Positions 43,515-52,728 of a stretch of 64,000 nucleotides of DNA are shown here, one piece after another (position 1 is the first letter of the stretch; every line of letters begins with the position of its first letter). Position numbers and translations under genes: made by a program. Source of the DNA: Anaerolineae bacterium (GTDB lineage Bacteria; Chloroflexota; Anaerolineae; Aggregatilineales; Phototrophicaceae); contig JAJDXR010000052.1 of assembly GCA_022823165.1 (NCBI GenBank), positions 29,354-93,353 on the forward strand, read 5' to 3'. The notes under the pieces were generated by a model, which saw only the letters and a list, made by a program, of their open reading frames with translations, had not been told where the DNA came from and did no database searches.

Positions 43515-44414
43515 CTAATCTGTGGCAAGGGCGGGAGATTTCAGCGCGCCCAGCAAAATAGCCAGCGGATCGTCGCGATTCAAGACGACGGCGCCGCTTT
43601 GGATCAGCGACTGATTGCCGCTGGCCGGCAAATCAAAGGTATAGACCGGGCGATTTTGTTCTCGGGCGAAGCGCGCGCAATACATAGCCCCGCCTCGCGC
43701 GTCGGATTCGACCACGATGACCGCCCGGCTCAAGCCGCTGATGATGCGATTGCGCGAGACCAGGCGCTGGGCGTTGGCGCTGTCGTATGGATGCGCTTCG
43801 CTCACGAGCGCGCCAGATTCGCGTATGCGCTCAGCCAGTTTTTGATTGGCTTGTGGATAGACTTTGAGCAGTCCGCTGCCCAAAACGGCGATTGTTACCC
43901 CACGGGCGGACAGGCAGCCGGTGTGGGCGGCGGTGTCAATCCCCAGCGCCAAACCGCTGACGACGGCGTAATCCGCGCGGGCCAGCCGCATCGCCAGCTG
44001 CAGGGTAATAAACTGCGCGTCTTGAGAAGGCCTGCGCGTGCCGACAATGGCGACGGTCTTTGCCCAGGTCTCAGGCCGAGCGCAGCCGCGCCAGAACAAG
44101 GTCGGCGGCCCGTCGTCCAGATCACGCAGCGGCGCCGGGTATTGCCGCTGCTGAATCGTTTCGATGGCGACGCCGGCTTTGCGCCAGGACGCGATCCGGG
44201 CGGCTACTTGCTGTGGATCCATACGGACGATTTCGGCGGCCGTTTTCGCGCCGATGCCGCGGACGCGCTGCAATTCGCGTGGCGTGGCGGCGAATACCGC
44301 AGCCAAATCGCCGTCGAAGTGCTTGCGCAAGTTTTGGAGCGCTTTCGCGCCGATATTGGGCGACATACTCAGCGCGATGTGGAAAACTTCCGCGTCGAGG
44401 TCAACCCTCTTCAT
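43515..44414 (-). CDS. dprA: DNA-processing protein DprA/Smf
   Basis: 299 residues. After an N-terminal helix-hairpin-helix-like segment (RVRGIGAKTAAEIVRM, ~50-65) the Rossmann-like DprA core begins: VAIVGTRRPSQDAQ, VVSGLALGIDTAAHTGCL, GSGLLKVYP, SEAHPYDSANAQRLVSRNRIISGLS and the C-terminal SLIQSGAVVLNRDDPL. DprA binds incoming single-stranded DNA and loads RecA during transformation. Overlaps the upstream regulator gene by 14 bp, so it is coupled to it. Confidence 0.93.
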   Translation of the reverse strand: MKRVDLDAEVFHIALSMSPNIGAKALQNLRKHFDGDLAAVFAATPRELQRVRGIGAKTAAEIVRMDPQQVAARIASWRKAGVAIETIQQRQYPAPLRDLDDGPPTLFWRGCARPETWAKTVAIVGTRRPSQDAQFITLQLAMRLARADYAVVSGLALGIDTAAHTGCLSARGVTIAVLGSGLLKVYPQANQKLAERIRESGALVSEAHPYDSANAQRLVSRNRIISGLSRAVIVVESDARGGAMYCARFAREQNRPVYTFDLPASGNQSLIQSGAVVLNRDDPLAILLGALKSPALATD

Positions 44415-45027
44415 AGTATTCGACGATGGAGAGCTGCATGGCGTGCATAAAGGTATTGACTTGGCGCAAGAGCGTCGACCATTCGGAAGAATTGCTGGGC
44501 TGCCGCAGTTCCGACCAGGTCAGGATCGAATTCAGTACAAAGTCGCTGAAGAAATAAAAGCCGCGGATGGCTTGCGGCAAGGTTAAGCCGTCGGCTATCA
44601 AACGCGCGGCGTAGTCCTTTCCCAAGGCGATGGCGCTGGACAAGCCTTCATCTGGCGCGCCGTCCGCGACAAAACTGCGCATCGCCTCCAAAACGCGGCG
44701 GCCCTGCTCGCGCAGATACTGCTTGCTTTCGTCGCTCATGGCGGCGTACCAAGGCGCGGATTCCAGGCGCTCGCTGCCCACTTGCATCCGCGTTTGACCC
44801 AGGGCGCTCTGCATAATCACCTGCAGCTCGATCGGCTCCAGGTCGCTGCCGGCATGCGCGTAATTGCTCAAGTCATTGATGTTGAAGCGGCGGTGCTTGC
44901 CGGCTGTGCGCCGGAAGGGCAGCTTGCCGCTGTCAGCCCAATTTCGCACCGTCGCCGGATGCACACCCAGGATGTCGGCGGCGCGGCGCAGGCTGACCCA
45001 TTCACTGCCGTCGTTGCGATTGACCAT
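44401..45027 (-). CDS. MerR/excisionase-type HTH regulator with helical C-terminal domain
   Basis: 208 residues. The N-terminal winged HTH (WVSLRRAADILGVHPATVRNWADSGKLPFRRTAGKHRRFNINDL) is of the BldC/excisionase class. The rest (~70-208) is helical, with no known ligand motif but an aromatic-rich FYFFSDFVLNSILTW region. Overlap with dprA by 14 bp implies the two share a transcript, and possibly that it controls competence or DNA repair. Promoter: TATAAT 45070-45065 with TTGTTC -35. Confidence 0.75.
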   Translation of the reverse strand: MVNRNDGSEWVSLRRAADILGVHPATVRNWADSGKLPFRRTAGKHRRFNINDLSNYAHAGSDLEPIELQVIMQSALGQTRMQVGSERLESAPWYAAMSDESKQYLREQGRRVLEAMRSFVADGAPDEGLSSAIALGKDYAARLIADGLTLPQAIRGFYFFSDFVLNSILTWSELRQPSNSSEWSTLLRQVNTFMHAMQLSIVEYYEEG

Positions 45028-45064
45028 AGTTTAGCGCGGTTGATCCAACTTGCGTTCGCCGCCC

Positions 45065-45093
45065 ATTATAGCCTAAGGCCTCTAAGTGAACAA
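45065..45093 (-). promoter_or_regulatory. Promoter of the HTH regulator-dprA transcript
   Basis: TTGTTC (45093-45088), 17-bp spacer, TATAAT (45070-45065), about 35 bases before the ATG at 45027. Confidence 0.5.
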
Positions 45094-45186
45094 AGGGAAC
45101 GAAAGCGGACGAAAATGAGCAGCGGCATCAAGTTGCTTGTAAGGTGATTCACAGCCCACCCCTGGCAAGTTTCCTCATTTGGCGTA

Positions 45187-46203
45187 TTACTTGCCTGGAT
45201 TTACTTCTGCTGGCAGTCGGCGCCAATCCGGCGGACGCAGTCTCATTCGCCAGCGCCAGCCAGTCGGATAACCCAGCATCTTCGCCAGATCACCGACGAC
45301 GCGCAGCCAGGGAATCATAAACAGGCAATACAGCCAGCAATAAAGCCAAAAGAAAGGCGAAGCATATTCTGACCGGCGCATCAAGAGGGGCAGGCGGCGA
45401 TAAGGCTGATGCAAATAGGCGGCGCCGCCGAGTAGATAGAGAGCCCACAGCGCCGGATGTATCCGCAGGCCAGCCAGGAGTATGGCCGGCGCCAGCAGCA
45501 GATAGGCGGCATAGCGGACCAGGTGCCGCTTGAACCAGAGATTGGCTTTGCCGTCGCCGCGGGCGTAGAGGAAGTACTGCCGGACGTATTGGCGCAGCGT
45601 TGATCGCGGTCGAAAATGCGCCAAGGCTCGCGGCTCAAAGGCGAAGGCTCCGGCAACGCGGCGCAGGCGCAAGTCGAATATCAGATCCTCGCAAAAATCG
45701 AGCCACTCCGGGTACAAGCCGGCGCGCAGCGCGGCCGCTTTGCGAAAGGCGATGCTGCGGCTGCTGGGCAAAAAGGCGTCGCCGTCGATTTCACGCGCCA
45801 GCGGCAGCGTGGTCGCGCCCAAAGCCATCTCAAATGGGGTTCGCGCGTCGGCCGCGAAGAAACCGCCGACCACGTTTAGGCCCGCATCCCGGCGCAGGGG
45901 CTCGCTAATTCGCTCCAGCCAGTCATCGCCGAGGACTACGCCGGCATCGGTCACCGCGATGATATCGCCCCGCGCGGCCTCAATGGCGCGGTTGCGTCCC
46001 TGGCTGATGTTGCAGCCGGCCTCAACCAGCAGGCGCAAAGGCAGCCGGTCTTCATAGCTGCGAATGATAGCGATGGTCTCATCGCGGCTGCCGCCGTCGA
46101 CAATGACGATTTCATCCGGCTGCCGCGTCTGCCGCTGAATCGACCGCAGCAAGCCGTTGATGCTGTCGCCTTCGTTTAAGACCGTCGCGATCAAGCTAAT
46201 CAT
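45187..46203 (-). CDS. Glycosyltransferase family 2, membrane-associated
   Basis: 338 residues. The GT-A nucleotide-sugar fold begins SLIATVLNEGDSINGLLRSI, then EIVIVDGGSRDET, ARGDIIAVTDAGVVLG (the acidic metal motif is TDAG-like rather than DxD) and WLDFCEDLIFDLRL (the ED acid-base site). The C-terminal third has two to three hydrophobic helices (YAAYLLLAPAILLAGL). Likely builds a surface glycan; acceptor unknown. Confidence 0.85.
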   Translation of the reverse strand: MISLIATVLNEGDSINGLLRSIQRQTRQPDEIVIVDGGSRDETIAIIRSYEDRLPLRLLVEAGCNISQGRNRAIEAARGDIIAVTDAGVVLGDDWLERISEPLRRDAGLNVVGGFFAADARTPFEMALGATTLPLAREIDGDAFLPSSRSIAFRKAAALRAGLYPEWLDFCEDLIFDLRLRRVAGAFAFEPRALAHFRPRSTLRQYVRQYFLYARGDGKANLWFKRHLVRYAAYLLLAPAILLAGLRIHPALWALYLLGGAAYLHQPYRRLPLLMRRSEYASPFFWLYCWLYCLFMIPWLRVVGDLAKMLGYPTGWRWRMRLRPPDWRRLPAEVNPGK

Positions 46204-46300
46204 GGGGTTCTCTCGGCGCCTTGACGCTGTGATTCATGCTAACGGCAAAACGCGCCGCGACAAAGGGGCTGCTCTTCGGCGACCCTGCCGGTAAGCCGCC

Positions 46301-47806
46301 TCAGTCGAGATCGGGCATGTTGTAGGCCTCAAGCATGTTCCGACGGAAGGCGTGAACTTGTCTATCACCGCGCTCGGTTAATTCGGCGCTGCCGGCGACC
46401 ACGCGGACGTAACCCAGCGCTCGCAGCCGCGCCATTACCCGCCGCATCTTGCCGGGCCGCCAGCGAAAATGCTCGTGCAGCGTGTCCATGCGGCATTCAG
46501 TGCTGTGCAGCGCGGTATGCTGATGGTTGTGGATATGCGCCAGCACAACTTGATCGGCGAAGCGGCGCCGGCGGTTGGCGCGCCGGAGCAAAGTCGATAG
46601 CAAGCCGTATCGCGGCGATAATATCCAGGCCAGTATAAAGAAAACGAAGATCATCAGCACCATAGAGGCGCTTATCGACGAATCCCATCGCTCGATCAAG
46701 TCCAGGCCGAAGAGGCGATTGAGGGCGGCGATGCCATCGCTGACTGGCACGACGCCGAACAACCGTCCCCGCGCCAGGTCATAGCCGAAGAAGGCGCCGG
46801 CCGCGCCGATCAGCGGGCCTATCAGCAGCATGAGCGACAGCCGATCGCTGAGCAAGTAGGCCGCCGCCGGCGGAATGATGAAGAAGGCAATCACCAGAAT
46901 GGATCCCACCGCGTCAAAGGCGCCCACCGCCACCAGGCTGACCAGGATCATCAGCGCGTAATTGAGCCGGCCGGGGCGGAATCCCAGCGCCTGCGCCAAG
47001 CCCGCGTCAAAGGTAGCGAGCTTGAGTTCCTTGTAGAATATCAGCGTAAATGCCAGGGTCAGCGCCGTCATCAGCAGCATGACCGTGATCGACTTTGGGA
47101 AGAAAACCAGCAGCGGCTCCCGCTCCAGCAGGCCCGCGCTGTAAGCCTGGGCGGGCGAATAGTGGCCGCAGTTGCTGCAAATCCAGCGGAATTCCGCGTC
47201 TTCATCACGCGGGCTGATGCCCAGCGCGCGGCAATTGAGGCATTGGCGCCTGTGTTTGGCCGCGGGATGATCGGGACTGATCGTGACCGATTCGCAATGC
47301 TCAAAGCAGTGACTGTTGGTATTCGCCCAAGCCAGGCCGATCTCGCCCACCAGCACCGCGTCTTCGTCCAGATGCGCATCATCGACAAAGCGCGACACCA
47401 GAATCACGGCGATGGCGAAGAGCAGCGGAAAAGCCAATCCCAGAGCGGCGTCTTGCTTGACCAGGCCCGAGCGATAAAGCATCTCCGTCAGCAGCACCGT
47501 AGCCACCCCCGCCAGCGCAGCGCCCAGAATCAGCCAGGGCGACGAGATATCGCCTTCCATTCCGAAAGTTTCCGTCATGAGCAGGAAGGCGACCACGATG
47601 CCCAACAGTACGGTATGGCTGATGGCGTCGCTCGTCAGCGCCAGGCCGCGCAGCAGCAAGAAAGCGCCCAGCAGCGCGCCGCAGATCGCGATCAAGCCGC
47701 CGACCAGCGTGGCGGTGTTCTGCGGCGAACGCAGGAAGGCGTTCAGCTCCTCGCGCGTCATGACATTCAGCAAAAGCTCAATCAACCCGCGTTCCAGCAG
47801 CATCAT
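46301..47806 (-). CDS. Metal (Zn/Mn) ABC permease fused to a DtxR-like domain and a Cys-rich insert
   Basis: 501 residues. Membrane part ~30-385 belongs to the ABC-3 family (TroC/MntC/ZnuB type; GLALTSDAISHTVLLGIVVAF, KELKLATFDAGLAQALGFRP). Between membrane segments there is a ~50-residue insert with three Cys pairs (C167/C171, C189/C192, C210/C213), like a zinc ribbon. C-terminal residues ~410-501 form a winged-helix domain resembling the DtxR family (CRMDTLHEHFRWRPGKMRRVMARLRALGYVR). Its first ATG overlaps the preceding permease stop by 4 bp. Fused repressor-type domains on permeases are known in TroC/TroD-like proteins; the Cys-rich insert is uncommon. Confidence 0.85.
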   Translation of the reverse strand: MMLLERGLIELLLNVMTREELNAFLRSPQNTATLVGGLIAICGALLGAFLLLRGLALTSDAISHTVLLGIVVAFLLMTETFGMEGDISSPWLILGAALAGVATVLLTEMLYRSGLVKQDAALGLAFPLLFAIAVILVSRFVDDAHLDEDAVLVGEIGLAWANTNSHCFEHCESVTISPDHPAAKHRRQCLNCRALGISPRDEDAEFRWICSNCGHYSPAQAYSAGLLEREPLLVFFPKSITVMLLMTALTLAFTLIFYKELKLATFDAGLAQALGFRPGRLNYALMILVSLVAVGAFDAVGSILVIAFFIIPPAAAYLLSDRLSLMLLIGPLIGAAGAFFGYDLARGRLFGVVPVSDGIAALNRLFGLDLIERWDSSISASMVLMIFVFFILAWILSPRYGLLSTLLRRANRRRRFADQVVLAHIHNHQHTALHSTECRMDTLHEHFRWRPGKMRRVMARLRALGYVRVVAGSAELTERGDRQVHAFRRNMLEAYNMPDLD

Positions 47807-49158
47807 GCGTTGTCCTCCACCTCCCGCAATTTGCGCTCCAGCAAGGCGATGGCCGCAGCCGGCAAGACCGACGCGATCGCGGCTTGTCGGTCTTCCTGCA
47901 GCAGCGGCAGATCCAGCCTGTGCGCGTGCAGGCGATACATAGCCCAGAGCTTTTCGTTGTGTACGATTTGGCGCGCCTGTTGAATGCCGGAGTCTGTCAG
48001 ACGCCAGCCTGCCTCGCTGCCCGTCTTGCTAAACATCGCCTGCCCTTTCGCGCGCAGTTGGCGCAAACCGAGCTCGGCGCTGCGGTCGCCCACGCCCCGA
48101 ATGAAGTCATCGGGCACGGGCGAGTTGGCGGCGCCGTGCCGCAGGGCGTAGCGGTAAAGATTGAGCAGTGTATTTCGGGCGGCGAAACGGCTGCGGTTGG
48201 CGCGCTGTCTCAGGCGGCTCCACAGCAGGCCGCGCCCGGGCGCCAGCGTGATCGACAATAAGACCAGAGCGAAGGCGACAACGATAATCATGGGGCCGGT
48301 GGGAATATCGCTGTCCAGGGCGCTGATGACCGCGCCGGCGGCCCCGGCGAAAGCGCCAAAGACGGCGGCCAGGACGACCATCTGCTCCAGTTTATGCGTC
48401 CATTGACGGGCGGCGATGCCGGGCGCGATCAGCATACCCACCATCAATATGACGCCGGCCAGCTGCAGGCCAAGCACAATGGTAATCACGATTAGCGTCG
48501 ACAATATGGTGTTGATCAGCCCGGTCCGGAAGCCATTGGCGCCGGCGAATTCGGCGTCAAAGGTGACGAGTTTGAACTCTTTCCAAAACAGCGCGACCGC
48601 CAGCAAAACCGCCAGCCCGACGCCGCTGACCAGGCTGACATCGCGCTCGACGATGGCGGCCGCCTGGCCGAAGATGAAGTGATCCAAGCCCGCCTGGCTG
48701 GCGTCGGGGATGGACTGGATGTAAGCCAGCAAAGCGATGCCGGCGGCAAACCAGGACACCAGCACGATGCCCAGCGCCGCGTCCTGCTTGATGCGCGTCG
48801 TATGCAGGATAGCCGCGACCATGCGCAAACCCAGCCAGCTGGCGATGCCGGCGCCGATCAAGAGCCAGCTCAAATCGCGGCCGGCCAGCAAAAAGGCGAT
48901 AGCCACGCCCGGCAGCGCCGCATGCGACAGGGCGTCGCCAAGCAGGCTCTCTTGCCGCAATACCGCAAAGCAACCCAGTACGCCGCTTATCACACCGAGG
49001 ACAGCGCCGCCCAGGGCTACCACGCGCACGGTATAGGTAAGGCGCAGGCCAAATACTTGCTGGCTCAAGGGCAGCGCGAGCAGACTCGAAACTACGATGA
49101 GGCCAATGATGATCCAGACGCGCCGATCAGCGCTGGCGGGCGCCTCTGCCGCCGCCAT
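47803..49158 (-). CDS. Metal (Zn/Mn) ABC permease fused to a DtxR-like C-terminal domain
   Basis: 451 residues. Residues ~15-300 are the ABC-3 membrane domain (GGAVLGVISGVLGCFAVLRQESLLGDALSHAALPG, FKLVTFDAEFAGANG). Residues ~330-451 are a winged helix plus helical segment (LRQLRAKGQAMFSKTGSEAGWRLTDSGIQQARQIVHNEKLW), resembling the metal-binding half of DtxR/MntR proteins. No Cys-rich insert, unlike its paralog downstream. Start overlaps the ATPase stop as TGATG. The two permeases probably form a heterodimer. Confidence 0.88.
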   Translation of the reverse strand: MAAAEAPASADRRVWIIIGLIVVSSLLALPLSQQVFGLRLTYTVRVVALGGAVLGVISGVLGCFAVLRQESLLGDALSHAALPGVAIAFLLAGRDLSWLLIGAGIASWLGLRMVAAILHTTRIKQDAALGIVLVSWFAAGIALLAYIQSIPDASQAGLDHFIFGQAAAIVERDVSLVSGVGLAVLLAVALFWKEFKLVTFDAEFAGANGFRTGLINTILSTLIVITIVLGLQLAGVILMVGMLIAPGIAARQWTHKLEQMVVLAAVFGAFAGAAGAVISALDSDIPTGPMIIVVAFALVLLSITLAPGRGLLWSRLRQRANRSRFAARNTLLNLYRYALRHGAANSPVPDDFIRGVGDRSAELGLRQLRAKGQAMFSKTGSEAGWRLTDSGIQQARQIVHNEKLWAMYRLHAHRLDLPLLQEDRQAAIASVLPAAAIALLERKLREVEDNA

Positions 49159-49952
49159 CAGGCCTCTCCATTCGCAGTGTGCAAGTAAGCCACGCGGCCG
49201 CCGTAGGTCTTGCGTAAATTCTCAGGCCTGAAGTTGTCGGCGGTGGGACCCGAAGCGATCACTTCGACATTCAGCAGCGTCACCCAATCGAAATACTCCG
49301 CCACCGTCTGCAAGTCATGGTGGACGACCAGGACGGTCTTGCCGCGCTTGTTGAGCGCTTGCAGGATGCCGACGATGGCGGCTTCAGTCACAGCGTCCAC
49401 GGCGGCGAAAGGCTCATCCATGAAATAGATTTGCGCGTCCTGCACCAGCGCGCGCGCCAGGAAGGCGCGTTGCTGCTGGCCGCCGGAGAGCTGGCTGATC
49501 TGCCGCTGGGCAAAGTCCGCCAGGCCCACTTGCTCCAGAGCGTACAGCGCCAGGTCGCGTTCGCGCTGGCCGGGCCGGCGGAACCAGCCCAGCTTGCCGT
49601 ACAAACCCATGGTGACGACATCCAGCACGGAGGTGGGGAAATCCCAGTCGACGCTGCCGCGCTGCGGCACATAACCGACCAGCGCGCGCGCGCGTTCGTA
49701 AGGCTGGCCGTAGAAGGACACCGTGCCGGCGGCGCGTGGAATCAAGTTGAGCACCGCTTTGATCAAGGTGCTCTTGCCGGCGCCGTTGGGTCCCACAATA
49801 CCCATCAAGATGCCTTCGGGCACCGCCAGGTCGATATCCCATATAGCGGGTTTCTCGTCATAGGCGACCGTCAAATCGTCAACAGAGAGCGCCAAAGCCC
49901 CGTTGTCAGCGGCGCGCGGGCGCTCAGCTCGCTCAGGCATCGCAATCCGCAT
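49158..49952 (-). CDS. Metal (Zn/Mn) ABC transporter ATP-binding protein
   Basis: About 264 residues. Walker [21 protein letters not shown], signature [18 protein letters not shown], Walker [18 protein letters not shown] and H-loop VVHHDLQTV. It belongs to the ABC-3 (ZnuC/TroB/MntB) class. Start at ATG 49952 has GGAG 7 bases upstream and overlaps the end of the binding-protein gene by 20 bp; ATG 49940 is an alternative. Second gene of a four-gene metal-uptake operon. Confidence 0.9.
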   Translation of the reverse strand: MRIAMPERAERPRAADNGALALSVDDLTVAYDEKPAIWDIDLAVPEGILMGIVGPNGAGKSTLIKAVLNLIPRAAGTVSFYGQPYERARALVGYVPQRGSVDWDFPTSVLDVVTMGLYGKLGWFRRPGQRERDLALYALEQVGLADFAQRQISQLSGGQQQRAFLARALVQDAQIYFMDEPFAAVDAVTEAAIVGILQALNKRGKTVLVVHHDLQTVAEYFDWVTLLNVEVIASGPTADNFRPENLRKTYGGRVAYLHTANGEA

Positions 49953-50961
49953 TCCAGAGCTCCTCCGGCGGCTTGGGCTCGAGATCAGCGGGCCAGTCGA
50001 GGATATCGACCTCAAGGCCCATGCACTGGTAGGACTGCATGATGGTCAGCGTGTTTTGCGCCAGCATGCCGATATACGTGCCGCCGAAACTGTCGGGCTC
50101 GCTCATGGCATCGCCAAATAGCTCGCGCAGGCCGACGCGCGCGGAGCGGCCCTGCGCCCGCAAGGCTTCAATGACCGCTTCGATGGTGTCGGGCGGGATG
50201 CTGCTCTCGACGAAAAGCACCGGTATATCATTGGCGTTCACGAAGTCGACCGTCGCCTGAATATCGCCGACGCCCGCTTCGTCTTCGGTGCTCAGCCCTT
50301 GAATCGCCTGCATGCGCCAGCCAAAGGCGGCGCCGAAATACTGGAAGGCGTCGTGGCTCGTCACCAGGTAGCGCTGCCCCTCGTCGATTGAGCGCAGGCC
50401 CGCGTCCGCCCAGGCATAGAGCAGGTCCAGCTGTTCGATATAAGCGGCAGCCCGGGCTCGGTAACCGGCGGCGTTCGGCGGGTCGAATTCGGCCAGGCGC
50501 TCGGCGAGGTCCTGCGCCGTCAGCCGCCAATTGCGCGGATCAAACCAAAAATGCGGATCATCCACATCCTGCAGCGTATCCGACAGATCGAAGCCGCCGA
50601 TGATGAAGCCGGCGTCTTGCACGGGCGCGCTCAAGGCATGGACGGTGACGCCCTGCTCCCCCAGCGCCTTGAAGACGGCGTCGAACTGTCCCTCCAGGTG
50701 CAAGCCGCTGTACACGACCATCCGCGCCTGATTCATGGCGGCGATGTCCGATTCCGTCGGCTGATAGAGATGCGGGTCGACGCCTGGTCCCATCAGCGGC
50801 GTCAGCTGAACCCCATCGAGGTCAGCTGTCAGGATTCTCATCAAGTCGGCCGCTTGCGTGGTGGTGGCGACTATAGGAATTGGGTCCTCAGAGCCGGCTC
50901 CTGCTACCGGCGGCAGGCAGGTGAACAGCAGCAGCAAAAATATAAGCTGGCGTATGTTCAA
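49933..50961 (-). CDS. Metal (Zn/Mn) ABC transporter substrate-binding protein (ZnuA/TroA-like)
   Basis: About 342 residues. Signal peptide [20 protein letters not shown] after a TTG start at 50961 that has AGGAG 9 bases upstream; the longer frame to 51102 has no SD and no conserved residues. Metal ligands expected in [38 protein letters not shown] and [14 protein letters not shown] are consistent with the cluster A-I/ZnuA-TroA fold. There is no His-rich loop, which is more like the manganese-binding members. First gene of the operon, under the operator at 51005-51033. Confidence 0.88.
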   Translation of the reverse strand: MNIRQLIFLLLLFTCLPPVAGAGSEDPIPIVATTTQAADLMRILTADLDGVQLTPLMGPGVDPHLYQPTESDIAAMNQARMVVYSGLHLEGQFDAVFKALGEQGVTVHALSAPVQDAGFIIGGFDLSDTLQDVDDPHFWFDPRNWRLTAQDLAERLAEFDPPNAAGYRARAAAYIEQLDLLYAWADAGLRSIDEGQRYLVTSHDAFQYFGAAFGWRMQAIQGLSTEDEAGVGDIQATVDFVNANDIPVLFVESSIPPDTIEAVIEALRAQGRSARVGLRELFGDAMSEPDSFGGTYIGMLAQNTLTIMQSYQCMGLEVDILDWPADLEPKPPEELWNADCDA

Positions 50962-51004
50962 GATTGATTTCTCCTGGCAAGATTTTTTAGCGTAATTAAG
51001 TATA

Positions 51005-51033
51005 TTTTTAGACCAACTTAAAAAATTTGTCAA
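51005..51033 (-). promoter_or_regulatory. Promoter and DtxR-like operator of the metal-uptake operon
   Basis: Minus strand: TTGACA (51033-51028), 17-bp spacer, TAAAAA (51010-51005). The dyad TTTAAGTT-GGTCTAAA (51022-51007) overlaps the spacer and -10 and resembles DtxR/MntR boxes (TTTAnnnTTnnnCTAAA type). A metal-dependent repressor would close the promoter when metal is plentiful. Confidence 0.6.
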
Positions 51034-51147
51034 GGGCATGGGCTCGGATTGCGCCAATGAAGGGTAGAATTGGGCGCGGATGCTCGCATACTGATGAAAC
51101 AAGCGACGAGCGACAGCGCAAGATAACTTGCCTTGGGAGCGCCGCGT

Positions 51148-51711
51148 ATGGGTTACTACGATAGCGAGGAGAACGTGGAAACGTATATCCGGCTGGCCGC
51201 CGGTTGCGACGGCAAACTGCTAATAGCGGTTCTGCGCCACTACTTGCCGAGCGGGTCCGCGGTTTTGGAATTGGGCATGGGACCGGGCGACGATTTGTTG
51301 ATGCTCAATGAACATTATCAAGCGGTCGGGTCGGACGCCTCGGCTGTTTTTCTTGACCGTTTCCGGAAGCTGCACCCAGAGTTGAGCGTTATGCGGCTTG
51401 ATGCCGTCTCAATTGACTCGGACCGGCGCTACGACGCCATCTACTCCAACAAAGTGCTTTCGCATTTAAGGCCTGCGCAATTGCGCGCTTCCTTCAAGCG
51501 GCAAGCGCAGGTCTTGAAGCCCAACGGGCTGGCGCTGCATTCCTTCTGGTATGGCGATGCTGAGACCGAACACCAGGGATTGCGCTTTGTTTACTACCGC
51601 GAAGACGCCTTGAAGCGCCTGTTTGAGCCGGACTTTGAAGTTCTGGAAAGCAGGCGCTACGCCGAAATGGAAACAGACGATTCGTTCTATGTATTGATGC
51701 GCGGACGATGA
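51148..51711 (+). CDS. Class I SAM-dependent methyltransferase (short)
   Basis: About 187 residues. ATG at 51148 with GGGAG 8 bases upstream. SAM motif VLELGMGPGDDLLMLNEHYQAVGSDASAVFLDRF, with the acidic ribose contact in GSDAS, and YDAIYSNKVLSHLRPAQL as motif IV. Substrate unknown. It stands alone between the metal operon and the alginate-lyase-like gene. Confidence 0.75.
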   Translation: MGYYDSEENVETYIRLAAGCDGKLLIAVLRHYLPSGSAVLELGMGPGDDLLMLNEHYQAVGSDASAVFLDRFRKLHPELSVMRLDAVSIDSDRRYDAIYSNKVLSHLRPAQLRASFKRQAQVLKPNGLALHSFWYGDAETEHQGLRFVYYREDALKRLFEPDFEVLESRRYAEMETDDSFYVLMRGR

Positions 51712-51753
51712 GGCGGCTGCCCGCCCAAGCGCCGCATCTGGCTGATGTCGGCC

Positions 51754-52704
51754 TTACCACAGACGCCAGCGCTTCTTGGCTGGCGGCTTCAAGCCGTGGG
51801 TCAGGGTCGTCAGTCCGCCGGCAATGGCGGAGAAAAAGGGACGCTGCTCGGCGAACAACTCCTCGGCTCCCCGCAGCGGGCTGCGCCGGTTCACTATTTC
51901 AAAGTAAGCGCCTTGGCGGCGCATGATGGACATGGTGAGCTCGCGACTGAGGCCTGCCTCCCAGCGCCAGCGTTCGGGGAAAAAATAATAGTAGAAAGTA
52001 TAGGTCGCGGCGGTATTGGCGCTGACTGCGCGATTATGGTAGGGCCACAGATCTTCGTCCGCCTGACGCGCCATTTCGCTCAGTAGCGCCAGCGCGCCGG
52101 TCGCGGCGAATTGCGCCTGATAAGTCTGCCGGGCGCCTTCGACATCGACCAGGCTCTTGAAGAATCCCTCAGGATGAATGTGCTGATCAACGACGCGCCG
52201 ATAGACCGCGGCTGCGCTTTGAAACGGCCCCTCCTCTTTCAGCAAGATGCCGGCGGCCATGGCGACCACAGCCAGCCAGAGCGTCCGCAGCAAGGCGCCG
52301 TCGGCGTCGGCGGCATCATCCAGTTGCTGCGGCGCATCGCCGGCTGCGGAGCGGTAAGTCTCCGCCGCTTCGGACCAGTCCGAATGCTCCCTCAGCATAG
52401 CCATCGCCGTCAGCCAGCCGAAACGACGCTGCAACGCCGGCAGGTCGTCGCGGTCGCCAGCGCCAGGGTCTCGCGCCTGCGCCAGCTCGACGGCGAGCCC
52501 GCCGGCGGCGGCGTCCTGGTAGAACAAGTATCGCAGTGCCTGCAGCTGCGCCAGCGCGAGCGCGTCCTCAGGCTGAGAGGCAAGCACTGGCAAGGCGCCG
52601 CGAACGACATCGCTGGTCTGGTTTTCCCGCGCCAGTTGCAAATCACCCGCGGAAAATAGCAGATATGAGCTTGTATTCACGGTTTCTGTCCCCGCTCCAG
52701 GCAT
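51754..52704 (-). CDS. Helical (alpha/alpha-barrel) protein, possibly alginate/heparinase-type lyase
   Basis: 316 residues, no clear signal peptide. The pattern HIHPEGFFKSLVDVEGARQTYQAQFAATGALALLSEMARQADEDLWPYHNRAVSANTA followed by YYFFPERW resembles the C-terminal half of alginate-lyase-like (alpha/alpha)6 toroids, where a Tyr/His pair acts on uronic sugars. Upstream ~120 residues have no known match. Family call is tentative; a chance resemblance of helical repeats is possible. Confidence 0.45.
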   Translation of the reverse strand: MPGAGTETVNTSSYLLFSAGDLQLARENQTSDVVRGALPVLASQPEDALALAQLQALRYLFYQDAAAGGLAVELAQARDPGAGDRDDLPALQRRFGWLTAMAMLREHSDWSEAAETYRSAAGDAPQQLDDAADADGALLRTLWLAVVAMAAGILLKEEGPFQSAAAVYRRVVDQHIHPEGFFKSLVDVEGARQTYQAQFAATGALALLSEMARQADEDLWPYHNRAVSANTAATYTFYYYFFPERWRWEAGLSRELTMSIMRRQGAYFEIVNRRSPLRGAEELFAEQRPFFSAIAGGLTTLTHGLKPPAKKRWRLW

Positions 52705-52728
52705 AGCGCGGTTGAGCGATCCATCAGT

